The notes beneath the pieces were generated by a model. It was given only the letters and a program-made list of their open reading frames with translations. It searched no databases and was not told where the DNA came from. DNA of 64,000 nt from Lycorma delicatula (lineage: Eukaryota; Arthropoda; Insecta; Hemiptera; Fulgoridae). Position numbers and translations under genes: made by a program. Below are positions 45,004 through 57,604 of the stretch, one piece after another. Numbering within the stretch: the first letter of the stretch is position 1; each line of letters opens with the position of its first letter. The stretch covers positions 117,858,437 through 117,922,436 of the forward strand of contig NC_134462.1 of the NCBI RefSeq assembly GCF_047948215.1, given 5' to 3'.

Positions 45004-46780
45004 ATATCATTATGTTGGTTATTGAAATAAAATAAAAGAGAGTTTATACACACACACATACACATTAAAAACAAAAAAACACTTTATAGTTATAATTTGT
45101 AATTGTAATTACAGAAGAATCATATCTTGATTCTTAGAATGATAACTCTTATTGATATTAACATTTATTATTATTTTTGAATTATTTGTTATTTTGTGTA
45201 TGCATAAATATAAATGTTACAAATTTATTGCAAATTTGAAAGCAAAGATTGTCAGTCTAAGATTTTCAGTACCTAAAAAAGGTTGAATGTCAATAATCGA
45301 TTGAAAAGTAAATGCTTATAAAAGATTATAAAATTTATATTCTTATTTATAATAATTACTTCAAACCGTTTTATACTATAAGGAAAATTTTGTACTCTGA
45401 AAAGAATTAATTTAAAAAAATTACGCTAAGTTAATTGATTGAAGAAGAAATAGATAGTACTAATAAAACTGCTATTTTTAAGGCTGGTTTTGCAAATCGC
45501 TGATCTTCGGATTAAGAACGTGTTATTAAAATGGTTATAAACAATATTTGTAGATCTAAAGAATATGATATACACGGCAGTACTAAATACTGCCGTGTAT
45601 ATCTATTTATTATCTAAATAAAACTAGTAACAATTAATGCATCCTATAAGTTAAAGCAGTCAAATATCAGAAATGTTTAAAATATTAAATTTGTTAATAG
45701 GTAATCTATGAAATTGTTTTCAATATTAATATAATTACCTCTGATATTCTTTTTTTTTTTATTTACTCAAAGCATGCACTAGCGTCTTAAGATCCTCGTA
45801 GAAACTTTCCACCCTTTTATTCGATTTAAAAAAAAATCTCTCTCCACAATAGCAATCTGCGTAAAAAAATTCATGATTTTTACTATGGATTTAATGTATT
45901 ATACGTAATAAAAAGAGGCAAGTACGATTACTGTGTTAAAAATCATCTTTCAAATTTTTAATTTTTTTTGAAGGGGGTTAGAAAACATCGAGAAATGAAA
46001 AAAAAAATAACTGGAAAAACAAATTGTGATCATCATAGTGAACAACTGTAGGGCTGAATATCTTTTATATTCAGGTGGACTTCTTTCGTAGATATGCTAC
46101 AGTATATTTAAAAATATATAAATTAAAAAAAAATAACGACAGATCGTACGTTGGCATTAACTTAGTAACCAAATTGTGACTGATTCACGAAAAACTTTTC
46201 AAGGTGACATATTTATAGGAGCAATAATGATACTAATTTTTGGAGTCGGGATTTCAAAACAGTTGAAACATATATTGATGTTAGTGTTTATGTCTCGAAT
46301 TATTTTCTCGAAAAATCTAGCTGCATTGTTGCAGAATTTTTTTTTTTAATTTTGAAATCAGTTAATTTTTTAAATTATGTGCTTCAGATATAAGGCGTAT
46401 GTATCTGATTTTTGTATCCAATTTTAATGTTTATCTAGGGAGTTGAAATAATAGGGGTGGATAATTGTAATGAAATCATTATGGTAAATCGATTATTTTA
46501 TCTTTTAACTTGTGAATTTCTTTGCTGAAAAAGAGAAGTAATTTCCTAATATTTTTACTCTAAATTCAGGTTTACAGCATTACCTTGAGGAAATGCTTTC
46601 CTTTTTGTGTTCTCTTCATACCGCTGGCCTACCGTAACATTAATTAGTAATGATTATTATTTTTGCGGTCGATAGGGTAATTCTAACAACAGATGTATGA
46701 CAATCTCGAGCCTATGAAAAGCAAAAAATATAAATAATATTACTGAGGCCTACCATGTACGTACGAGTTTTCTAAGTACG
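45004..46780. other. AT-rich DNA with one perfect hairpin
   Basis: gatatacacggcagta (45567-45582) pairs exactly with tactgccgtgtatatc (45588-45603) over a 5-base loop. Otherwise nothing was recognised. Confidence 0.6.
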
Positions 46781-47330
46781 AGTTAATGCGCACGGAGACC
46801 ATTTGTCGGCTCGATATTATTGGGTCGGCGTTGGATCTCCGTGAAAATTGGAGGACCAGGCCCAGCGGGAAATTGTGGAAAACTTTAGTTTACTTACTAA
46901 AAGAGAGAATTTCTGAAGGAATTTAGGATCCTGCCTGGGTTTTTACTTTCTGCATTCTTATTGGTGTTTGGATTTAAGGTTTATGATTTTGTTGTTCTGT
47001 TTTATGTTTTTGTTTTTATATTCTTATTGTGCGTTTACGTTGCGTGTTGGACTCAACTTTACCTGTTTCGGGTAGGCAGTTCAGTTCTTCGATGTAATTT
47101 AGTCCATTCAGTCTTGTTTAAGACTTGGTTGGTGTGTTTTGATATGAGTTCTTTATAGATAGTAGTACACCGATGGGAATGTATTTTGTGGCATTTGCAT
47201 CGGTGGCATCATGGATGAGGCTGACTGAAATATGTCAAATTCCGAAGTTTTGAGGATGATTTCCTGTAAAGCCTACAAGGGCTAGGTACGGAGGGGGTGG
47301 TGGCGGGTGTCTTCCCCTATGGGTTCAGGA
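46781..47330 (+). pseudogene. Possible R1-type LINE C-terminus and 3' UTR
   Basis: The reading RTETICRLDIIGSALDLREN followed by WRTRPSGKLWKTLVYLLKER ends at a stop near 46925. It weakly resembles the last helices of R1-type ORF2 (compare LESNWKAMSGFTNKIM at 62357-62698). It is followed by GC-richer DNA to about 47330 without coding signal, including a T/G-rich frame at 46961-47158 that has no motif. Confidence 0.3.
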
Positions 47331-47399
47331 TGTTTGAAAGTAAAAGATGGGATAAAAATGGAAAGTTAAGCTGAAAGACGATAAATATCCATATAAGGA

Positions 47400-47900
47400 A
47401 AATAACACATCTTATGTAAGCAATGATGGCATATAGACTTCCCAATTAGAGAAAATTAAATACTTGGCAATTCACCTGTACAAATGACGCATAAAAACAT
47501 TTGCAGATGAAACGACAACACCTTGGAATGAAAATGAATCGGATTTTAAAATTTAGTTGGAATTTAACCAAAGCTCCCCTTATAAAAGATTTAATATTTA
47601 TAAAATAACATCAAAGCAATACCAAGTAGTTTGGTGAAGAGCCGCCTCACCTAATCTTGAAATGTACGTCAAGCCGGATTTTCAGTCAGAGTAGTTTCCA
47701 AACGAGTGTGCCGTGGTATGTCATAACGAATATTACACAGTCATATTACACTTTCTACGATGCGAAAAGAAATTATACTTAGAAGTGTAAATGACCTCAA
47801 AATTTTAAAAATACCGTGTGTACCAAAGTCAGTTTTCCCAGCTACTAATAAGAAAACAGCAACATCCTTCTGATATTATAGATTTATGGCAGCGTTTATC
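47400..47900 (+). pseudogene. Ancient Jockey-type reverse-transcriptase remnant
   Basis: Readable in successive frames: KIKYLAIHLYK near 47455 (YLG.HLDRR in intact relatives), QMKRQHLGMKMNRILKFSWN followed by LTKAPLIKDLIFIK (47504-47607; relatives have KRKQL..R...L.WLL.RNS.L...NK.LIYKT), then VVW.RAASPNLEM (LWG.AS.SN.E) near 47625 and VNDLKILKIP near 47790. The order matches the copy at 36500-36900 but with many stops, so it is much older than that copy. Confidence 0.55.
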
Positions 47901-50686
47901 CATTGATATAGATGTTTGTTCCGATAAAATTTTATCCCGATAAATTCGATCGACTGAATTTCCCATCAATATCCTCTTGAAGTTTTATATCATTTGGATA
48001 TGAAATAAATATTATATATTTGAAGATTATCAGATCGAAAAATCGCAACGTATCGGAATAAATATCGTGAGTATTCAATTGTTTCTCTGCGTACTATTTA
48101 TTCAGGAAAAGTTTGTTGAAGTTTGTAAAATAAAGACGATAGTAAGGAGGGTCATTATGGATGGCACATCCTCACTCTCGTATTTAAACATAGATCTATC
48201 AACCGATCATAGAGACGGTCGTGTAAAATAAGATTTTTCATAAGAGTATTTTGTGATTAATCAGTTAATCAAGACACTTCGAGATGTGTATTGACTGTTA
48301 CGCTTAAATTGAAGAAATAGTGTCCGAACACTGTTGTTTTTATAATCCCATACTAATTATGAACTCCAGGTATTTGGACCCCCATTTCCCACATATATCT
48401 GAAGATTTTCATTAGATTAATAAATACAGTTTAATTGTTTATTAGTCCACTTAATTTGAACTAAGCAATATGTGATCTGCTTTTCAGATCAAGGGAAGTA
48501 AGAAAATGTTCAAGGAATAATACATTTTTTACCAAATATTACCCTTCTCTCAAAATCATCTTTACAAAAATTACATAAAATAAGATGTCGGATAACTCTT
48601 AAAATTCAATTCCTTTATAATATTTCATAATTTTATTGTGGTATTTCCAGCGTAACGTTAACATTTGTGGTTGACTTTTAGTAGGTTCTTACTAATATTT
48701 CTACAATATATCGCTTGTTCTCTAAGCTTAAACTAGTTTATACGCTTTACCAATGGAAGAACACTGCCAATTCCACTTGTATTTTCAAATTTTACTTATT
48801 CACCTTAAGTAAATGTAGATGAGTCAATATAGAATTAAAAAGACTGCATATAATTCTTTATGGATGGTTGAAGCATCAATATTTTATGTTATTTTTAAAT
48901 GAGATTTTGATATTTTTATATGAAAAAACCCTTATTTTGTAATAATAATCCATTTTATTAAAAAATACGCACAAACATTAACCAAGCATTTTCATTTTTA
49001 CGGAATATTTAGAATTCAAATTAAAAAAATAAATGAAACGAATTTTGATTTGCACTTAACCACCGTTCAAATCAAAATTCGTTTAAAATTCCCTACTAGA
49101 TAAATTCCTTAATAGAAGGTTAAATCATAACTGAAAAGATGAAGAACTTATCCTTATATACAGATTTTTTTAAACCACGACTTTACTAGGTTTTAATTTT
49201 TGGAATCATATTTTGATTCATGGAAGCTTACAAAAATAATCTGTTAAGGATAGTAATAATAACTTTTTTTTTAAAAATAAATTGACACAAGAGTATGTAC
49301 TGTGTAATAGCTTTGTATAAATTTTATACGCTAATAAGAAATAAAAAAAAAAAGGTAAACACGATAAGAAAGAATGACAGGACGCACGGAAATTATTGTG
49401 ATCCTTGAAATAGTATATGCACATTCGAATTAGCAAAATTGTAACAGTGTTTTATTAACGCAATCACACCGGTTGCTATTAAATTAGTTATGAAAATATA
49501 AATTGTAACATTAGGTACATACTTGTATTATAAATTATAATTATACATTATAATTTTGAGGAAGTAGACAACGTTGAGGTAATTGTTTATGTGGATACTC
49601 TTTACTACATTATTATTTTTTAAACTGTATACGTATTTTTAGAGCTTCAACATTGTTATTATTTTAGATATTTATTTTAGTTTACACAAAAAGGTCATTA
49701 TACGAGAATACGCAGCTGAATTAAGTAATAAATTATATTAATTTTTTTTTTTTTTAATTTATGAGATAAGTAGGCTACGTGGTGTTATCGTTTTTAAAAA
49801 TCTAAATTAAAACTGACCGCATAATCACTTACTAACAATTTAGGCAGGCTATATAAATAATATATTCGGTAGGATAACGAGATTTTTATAATTATAGATG
49901 AATTCAAGTAGTTTAGCGTAGGCATTGCGTGAAAATACCAAAACGCAAAGGAAAATATTATTTAGGAGAACAATGTTGACGATCTGCGGTAGAAATATTT
50001 AAAACGTAAACAGAAATTTCCCATTTAGATATTTTAAATCAAGATTTCTTCGAAGTCATTTCCAAGTCTATTTAACAACGTAAGCCTCGAGTATATATAT
50101 TATTATATTTTAAGTTGCATTTACTATTATGCTCATCAAGGTCATTATAAAAAAAAAATTAATACCAACTGTATGCAACAAATACGTATATAGTTACCGC
50201 GTTCTTAACTTGGATGATGTTTGGGCCTGTTACATTAAATTACTTAATTGTTCCATATAAATACATTCATTTTTAGAATGCTGTTCTTTTAGATATTCCT
50301 GCTGTTTCGTAAGCATCAGATGGTAAAAGATTCAATCTACAGTCTTACGAAGAATTTCATTATATCTTCATTACATGACTTTCCAGTAATTATATATAAA
50401 ATACCAAAGTATTATAATCGATCTGACATGAAACTTAAATCTTTCTCAACTACAATCGGTATTGAAATTTTTTTTTTGTTTACCTATAATTTCATATTAC
50501 GAAGATGGATGTTGCAAAATATATATATTAACGGAAAGATTATAGAATTGTATCCTCCAGCTTTAAATTGAATCTTTATAATAAAAAAAAATATTTGACC
50601 AATTTTTTAGTTGTTTATTTGTAGAAGTTCGTATTAAACTGCAATAAGCAGGCGATATTTCAATTTTATTTTTATGTATATTTAAA
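47901..50686. other. AT-rich DNA with one perfect 17-bp hairpin
   Basis: aaacgaattttgatttg (49036-49052) pairs exactly with caaatcaaaattcgttt (49068-49084) across a 15-base loop. No coding motif was recognised; the small frames at 49218-49436 and 50320-50571 have none. Confidence 0.55.
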
Positions 50687-50706
50687 CACACACACTCTCT
50701 CAATCG

Positions 50707-50744
<38 letters not shown>

Positions 50745-50746
50745 TT

Positions 50747-50790
<44 letters not shown>
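50687..50790. repeat. Compound CA/CT/TA microsatellite
   Basis: A short CA run, a CT run (50706-50724), and two TA runs (50725-50744 and 50751-50790) in succession. Confidence 0.95.
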
Positions 50791-50796
<6 letters not shown>

Positions 50797-50830
50797 ATAA
50801 CTAAACTCTATTCTTTGGTTAGACAAATAT

Positions 50831-51197
50831 AAAAACTAAATAAGTTAGAAAATTATCCAAATTAATAGAAAATTTCCTAATGTAATTCATTAGGTTAACA
50901 ACCAAACAAACAAAATAACAAAAACAAAAGCAGAAAACCTCGACGTGTCGTCCAAGATGTAGTTGTTTATCAAGACAAACCACAGATGACAAAAAACAAC
51001 ACAAGCAAAAACTTGTAAACCCCCCCCCCCCCAACCACCTAATCTAATAAAAACCAAAACCCCCCACTACTAAAAATGTTATGTTGTCGAGGTTTTCTGC
51101 TTTTGTTTTTGTTATTTTGTGTTTGAGTGTTGACCTAATGAATTGTATTAGGAAATTTTCTATTAATTTGGATAATTTTCTAACTTATTTATTTTTT
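50831..51197. mobile_element. Palindromic foldback element, about 112-bp arms
   Basis: The left arm 50831-50944 is the reverse complement of the right arm 51086-51197. Words shared in order (right-arm strand) are gtcgaggttttctgcttttg, tttttgttattttgt, acctaatgaatt, attaggaaattttctattaa and tttggataattttctaactt. Only a few mismatches occur, mostly near gtttgagtgtt. The 141-base loop includes a 13-base C run (51020-51032). The 71-codon minus frame here is an artefact. It abuts a microsatellite on the left and a SINE 3' end on the right. Confidence 0.9.
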
Positions 51198-51216
51198 ATA
51201 TATATTATTCCTAACG

Positions 51217-51525
51217 GGTACGTTGCAATCAGTTGAACAAGTGAGCAATAAGCTACCTTCAAAACCCAATTAGAATGATAAGTGTAACGTATAAATGAGT
51301 TCTACACCTCACTTCATCTTATACAAAGTCAGGCCGACCATTCCTAAGATATGTAATTAATTGAACCCCATCCACCAAAGTACACCGGTATTGACTGTCT
51401 AGTATTGAAACCAGTATAAAACTAACTAACCTTTAGTAGGATTTGAACCTCAGAACTGTCACCTTTGAAAATCAGCAGTTAAATGATTTGTGACTACGAG
51501 TTTACCACTAGACCAGCCGGGTGAG
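51217..51525 (-). mobile_element. tRNA-derived SINE, copy 1
   Basis: On the minus strand the element opens with an A-box ctggtctagtggtaaactcg (about 51515-51496) and a B-box gaggttcaaatcctac (about 51450-51435). A tRNA-unrelated body follows with the conserved words ttcaatactagacagt, ggggttcaattaa, gg.cggcctga and a terminal gattgcaacgta. It matches copy 2 at 55511-55803 along its whole length. The cell's RNA polymerase III would transcribe such an element, and mobility would need a LINE's enzymes. Confidence 0.88.
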
Positions 51526-52069
51526 ATAAAACATATAAAACATTCAATTTTTTGAAAAATCTAACAAAAGGTTTTTTGAGATGGTAATCCTTCATTGTAA
51601 TATCATATTTACTCCATAGGAGGTGCATTAATTTACCTATACAACAATGGAAATATTCTGTTTCGTGTTGTAATCCTAATGTGGATTACCGTGAGGTGAC
51701 AACCCCATGCCACTTCTATTAGGTAAAGTGAGTTGAAAAGTAGTTTTCCGTTTTCTTCACGCAGCCGAATATACTGTTCGTTCATCAGCTCTAAAATTAA
51801 TACTTTCACTCTGCTCACCGTAAGGTCTGGTTGTATAGTGAATATCGTTAGCAATCTCTGAATTAACAACTCTGATTCTTATCGCTTGAACATCACATAT
51901 TTAATTCTAAATAAATCACCCCTATAAACGACGTAAATGTACATCAATGCAACGATGTACATTGTTTAAATTAGGTAATGCTACATAATAAACGTTATTT
52001 CAAATTTATTTTTATTAATATTTGTTAAATATCAAATTCTAATATTTTTAATGCACAGTGTGTATCGAA
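51526..52069. other. AT-rich DNA, nothing recognised
   Basis: The 78-codon minus frame at 51633-51869 has no motif I recognise. Confidence 0.45.
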
Positions 52070-53390
52070 TAAAAAAATTACTCGATTTCAAACAGATATA
52101 TTTCATAATAAAAATGTATACAGTTACAATTCAAATTACATATTACTGAAAAAAATGTATCATTTTACTTACCAAGTTATAAATACTCTATATGGCTCCC
52201 ATCTGTTGCACGGATAACATCAGACGGTAGCTAAATTCTTAACCATCGCGTTGCAGATAGCCAGCCTTCTCTAATACCACTTGCTGCAGCTGTGATCCTG
52301 GTTTTCAGCTCATACAAATCGGTAGATAATATTAAAACATAAACGCTTGTTTGGAACGTTTATATTACCACAAAAAAAAAATCACAAGGTTTAATAACTG
52401 GGTATCTTGGGGGGTCATGAATATAGTCACTAGTCTTGGGCTTCCTATCCAGCGTTGAGAGAAATTTTCATTTAAAAACCGACGAACTCGGTCGGGCCGA
52501 TCTAGGTCGAGCCCATCTTGTTGAAAAATTAATTCTTTACAGTTTTCATTTAATTATGGAACCAGTATTAAGAATCTCAAGGTAAGAATCTCCTGATACT
52601 GTGTTTTCTTCAAAAAAGAACATTTTTCTTTACGAAACCGCAAAAAACATTAGCTTTTGGTAATTTTCGCTTCTACCGTACGATATTGTGTGGATTTTCA
52701 AGTTTTCGTAAGCAAAAATTGTGGCGTGAAATTCTACCGCTTAAATGAAATGTTGTTTCGCCAATAAAAATTAAGTGCGAAAGAACCTACCATCTTCCTT
52801 ATCAACCAAAAGCATATCACAGAAATCTTCACTTAAATTGTGAAATTCTTCACTCTTCAGAAATTCTACAGCTTACATGAAAGATTTGTACCTGTTGTAA
52901 TCGGTATGCCTTAAAATTCAAGCATCGTCTTAACTTACGCCAGTCATATAAGGAAGCGCAGGTTCCAAGACTTGCGCGACAAATAGACGTTTTCAGGCTT
53001 CGCTGAAAAGTCTCTAGAATTCTTTGTATATTTTCCTCTGAAATCCGTGGTCGTTTCGGACTCTTCCAAGATGAATGTTCTCAGCCGAAAGTGGATCAAT
53101 TCTGAAGGACTACGAAAACCTACCCTCAACCGTTATTACGGAGTCGTTAGGAAAACAGTGGACCGTTTAGTTAAATTGTAGAACACAAAATATCTTCTGT
53201 TGCAAAGACGCCATGTTGTTTACGACTGAGATTGGCGTACCTTTGGGTGCTAGTATTGCAACAAGTGTTTGTTGACTATAACCGGCCGGTTATTTGAAAT
53301 TCTGTGACTTTGAAATGTCGCAGATTTCATTCACTGACCACGCATGCGTGGACGGGATATAGTTTTGAAATCGGATCAGTCTTTTTGATG
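52070..53390 (-). mobile_element. Mariner-like element, nearly full length
   Basis: Encloses the transposase relic at 52177-53214. Near the edges, ttactcgatttcaaacagatatat (left, 52078-52101) and, inverted, the segment around gatccgatttcaaaactatatc (right, 53357-53378) look like imperfect terminal inverted repeats. An overall length of about 1.3 kb is normal for the superfamily. Precise ends and a TA duplication were not resolved. Confidence 0.65.
52177..53214 (-). pseudogene. Mariner-like transposase pseudogene, nearly full length
   Basis: Minus strand, 1038 bases from the ATG (53212-53214, MASLQQKIFCVLQF) to a stop after GSHIEYL (52177-52179), about the 345 residues usual for this lineage. 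The order of blocks is SFRIDPLSAENI, GRVRNDHGFQRKIYKEF, EALPYMTGV, HTDYNRYK, SEDFCDMLLV, then GETTFHLSGRISRHNF and KLENPHNI where relatives have SDEATFHLSG, so the first catalytic Asp is Gly. Next come MFFAVS, FFFEENTVSGDSYLEIL, LIFQQDGLDLDRP (second Asp kept), FLNENFSQRWIGS, KPCDFFF, DLYELKTRITAAASGIREG and ATDGSHIEYL. Many frameshifts and stops; inactive. Confidence 0.9.
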
Positions 53391-53844
53391 CAAGCTTTTT
53401 TTTTATTATTATTTTTTTGGTAAGAATTTCAAAATTTGTTATTGATATTCAATGAAATCGTAGTGATCCATTCGTGTAATATATATCGTATAGTACAGAA
53501 TTATCTTGCGTCTTGTTGTTTGAATGAAGTAAAACTTTGTCAAATTATTACACATAAAATATATAAATATTATTTTTTTCTCTTTAAGGTTGTTTCGTAA
53601 TAATTACCCTCAGGAACCAGCGTAATTATCTCAGTTATTATCTAAATTTAGAATTTTTTAATTTACATTAAATATTTATTAGCTTTTTAATTTGATACAC
53701 ATTTCAAAATAATCAAAATCGGTAAAAAAATATTGTTTATTACTTTGTAATTTTTAAGCTATTTATTATTATCTTATGTATTAATAAATGTATTTATCTT
53801 ATTTTTAGTAATAATTTTATTAGTGAATCTTATAATATTTATTT

Positions 53845-53889
<45 letters not shown>

Positions 53890-55510
53890 TCATACTCATA
53901 TATATTTTAATTATGAATTTTCCTTCAAATATACCTAAAATAAAATATTTAAAAGCACTCGGGTAAAACCATATTATTTTTTATTAGTATAAATTTTACT
54001 GTGGTTTCAAATTGCTAATTAGTTCATTTTTATTAGTATATTTATCATATGTACATAAAACAATGTACATTTTTTTATTACTCTACCCTTAGATTAACAA
54101 TTAAAATATATATATATATATAAAATGTAATAGTTGTACAACAAATTGTACGTGTTTTTTTTTCCTTTTGACTTAACAAATAAAAGTAAAGCAGATTTAA
54201 TTTATTACCATAATTTTCATATTTAAAAAGCAATTTATTACTCTATAATTAATTTTATGTTCTAATAAAGGGTACAAGTGTAATGAAATTTATTTGCACG
54301 AACACCTATAAAAATTAAATTCTATATGATTATTATCAATTATTAAAAAAATAAATAAATTAATAAAAATAACAAATGAAAAGGGTTATCTTTTCAAAAC
54401 CCCAATTACCATTAAGTCTTTAGGTATCCAGATTGTAATGTTACTAGTTAAAACTCCTTCGTAATGTTTTACTAATGAACAACAATACATGCATTTCCAC
54501 GCGTGTTAAATGCGTTTAATCATTCATTTGTATGCAAGATTTAATGAGTAAATGCAGCCTTCTTATTACCTTAGGTAATGTATACAACACATACACGGAT
54601 ACAGATACACAGTTTCATACTAATATTTTTCTTGAAATAAAAGAAATTATGCTAACATAAAAAAACAAGTATTCTAATAATCGTTACGATAATGAAATTA
54701 GCGTTCCATGTTTTATGATAATCTATCATAATAATAATTATTCTTTACGTACAATTAAAATTCAATTATACTATGTTTCTCCCCCATTTTTTACATTATA
54801 ATTCCAGTAGTCACATTTTATTTGTATTTTTTCTGTGGTTTTTTAATAGCCTTAAATGTGTAGAAAAAGTAGTAAAAAAAATAATGAGACGATTTATTTC
54901 TTCCTTTTAACTGTAAGTATAAAACACGGTAAGAAATATTGAATAAAAAGACAGGTGTATGGCCGCTTTCTGACGCATTAACTAAAGTTATGTGAATTAG
55001 GTTTTTTAAAATTATCTTTCTTTAACACCGACTCTTTTGAACGATTCAGTTTTGGAATTTATACATATGTATATAAATATTATCTTTTGCTTATCAAACA
55101 AAAATAATAAAAAAAGAATATTTTTAGAAATTATGCTTGTGGATTTTTGAAGGATAATTAAAAAAAATTAACAATAAAATTATTAACTAATTTTAACGGA
55201 TGAATAAATTAAAATTTGTGCAAATAAAAGTACGAGTTCCTTGACGAGAATCGAAACCGAAAATTATAATTCAGAAATCATTTAGATGAATATTATAAAA
55301 AATTATAAATATTCTATAAAATTAACAATAATAATTATTAAAAATTTCTAGGTTTTCACTGACTAAGATTAAAAAAAAACAGTTTTTTGAACGCTGTAAA
55401 TAAGGATAAACCATTTTTAATTTGATATCGCAGTTATATATATATCTTTTAAACGGTTATCAAACATCGAAATTTAATTTAATTGTTATTTTTTTCTACT
55501 TATAATTTAT
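53391..55510. other. AT-rich DNA with a TA microsatellite
   Basis: A TA run lies at 53850-53888. No coding motif was recognised. Confidence 0.5.
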
Positions 55511-55803
55511 ACGTTGCAATCTGTTTGAAAACAGAGAGCAACTCCCCGACCTGGTGAGGTGAAGATGTTATGTATGATTTATAATAGAGGTGATATATAA
55601 AGAGACTCAGGCCGATCATACCTGTGATGGGTGGTTAATTAAACCCCAACTACAAAATTATACCAGTATCCACTGTCTAGTATTCAAATCCGTATGAATT
55701 TAATTTACCTTTATTAGGATTTGAAATTGAATACCTTCCACTTCGAAAACAAGTTGTTAAGTACTTGATTTATGATGATAATTTTATTGCTAGACCAACC
55801 CGG
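55511..55803 (-). mobile_element. tRNA-derived SINE, copy 2
   Basis: Same family and orientation as 51217-51525. On the minus strand it runs gttggtctagcaataaaatt (A-box decayed), tttcaaatcctaat (B-box decayed), gaatactagacagtggatac, ggggtttaattaaccac, tgatcggcctgag and cagattgcaacgta. Identity with copy 1 appears to be about 70%, so both are old or derive from different source variants. Confidence 0.85.
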
Positions 55804-56589
55804 TCGTGGAGATTTTGCTTTGCTTTGTTTTTTTTTTGTATTCGTTATATAATAAAGAGCTCTTTATTTTATTTTTACTTTTTAATGCTGCTCTTATTAA
55901 TTCCGCAGTTTTCTTGGTTATTTCAAGAAAATGTTGCATCAGTTTCTCATTATTGTGCGTGAATTACGACACCCCTAATATTTTATTTTAATATATTACA
56001 TATTTAGTATTATCACCCCTGTTTTTAGAAACTTATCTGTAAATAATAATCTAAATTTATCTTACTTAATCTAAGTTATCTAAATTAATAATGAGATTTC
56101 CTTTACAGAATTAATATTAATCAATTATTGGTATTTAAATAATATTTATTAGAAACCTGAATTCCCTTCTTAATCTTTTGACATTTCTTCGTTCGTAAAT
56201 TTAACGTATAATGAGCTGAAAGATTTAGTATTACAGTGCTATTAACATACTAGTAATAGGGCAATGTTTAACAATAGAGTTGGGGGTTGATTTCTCCATC
56301 AGTGTTTTCAGTACGAGGGATTTATTCCATACTGACATAACGATGAATACCGTATGCTACTACCGTTTGTTCTTCAACCAATATAATTATAGTTTCTATT
56401 AAAATTAAAAATAATTTAATTTTCAATCGTTTTACTCTTCAAGCTACAGATCTATTGCTGTAGCATTAGTAGATATAAAGGGAAAATATAGCAGTCGACT
56501 AAAAGTTTCGATATCGGGCTTTTTGTAAATGACAATATTAGAGTTAAAATTTTATTAGTTAAAGATATACAAAAAGGTAATAAAACTTA
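55804..56589. other. AT-rich DNA, nothing recognised
   Basis: Two overlapping T-rich frames at 55765-55991 have no motif. Confidence 0.45.
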
Positions 56590-56850
56590 CATTTTTTTTT
56601 TTTTTTTAATTTAAATATATTGATATATTAATAATTTATAACCTCCCCGATTATAAAAAAAAAAATTAGTTTAATTAATAATTCATTAATAACAATAAAA
56701 AAAAAATTATGAAAAAATATCAGAAGTTATTAATGAAATAAAATTATATATATATACTTTTCATTTTTAGAAAGTATATATATGTAATTTAATAGGAGTA
56801 CAAGAAAGTCATACGGCGAGCACATCAGATTTTTTAATCAGTATTCGGAG
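56590..56850 (+). repeat. Dispersed repeat Rep1, copy F (terminal third only)
   Basis: Begins at the poly-T/aatttaaatatattgatata segment and runs through aataacaat(a)n, ttatgaaaaaatatcagaag, the tgtaatttaataggagtaca end and gcacatcagatttttta. The gcg-containing half, present in copies B, C, D and E, is absent. Confidence 0.85.
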
Positions 56851-57553
56851 GCAGGTGCACCAAGTCGCGTTGCACATACATTAACACTGGCCGTGGCTGT
56901 GTTGGTTGAGCTGCCGCGCTGTACACCGTGCACCCCTTAAAAAATCGAATTCAAAGTAACCCGGAAACGTTTTTAGATATTTATCTGAAGATATTTGTAA
57001 GCCCACATCTGCTGAATATTTCGTTTAGTATAATCGGAAATGGGGAACATTTGTAATAATTTTTCAAAAATTTGCTTTACCCTTTTCAACGTCGAATTTC
57101 AGAAAAGCGCGAGATTAATTTTTAGATATTCACATGAAGATTACATATGTGAAAAATTTAGTTGATTACAATATTTTTTTCAGAGGAATTCAAAAAGTAG
57201 TAAATTTTATTTTTATTTCATTTTAACCTTTTAATCTTGGAATTTCAAATAATCCTTTCTTAATGTGCATACACCGTAAGAAGATGTGTGTACAAACTTT
57301 CATCGATTTAACTTCAAAACGTTTTGCTGAGCGTTGATTATGATTGACTCGCGACATGTTATTTTATATATATATATATCAGCTTTGCCCTGATTTAAAA
57401 TCCAATCGGAGTAAGGGCAACACGGTACCCACATTGCTTTTAGTGAACTGTATTTTTGTTTTAATAATATTGCATCAATTGTGGCCAATTTTATGAAAAA
57501 AATTAACTGTTGAGCCTCTAGATACAAAGAAACTGAATGGGGACCGGACTTAT

Positions 57554-57604
<51 letters not shown>

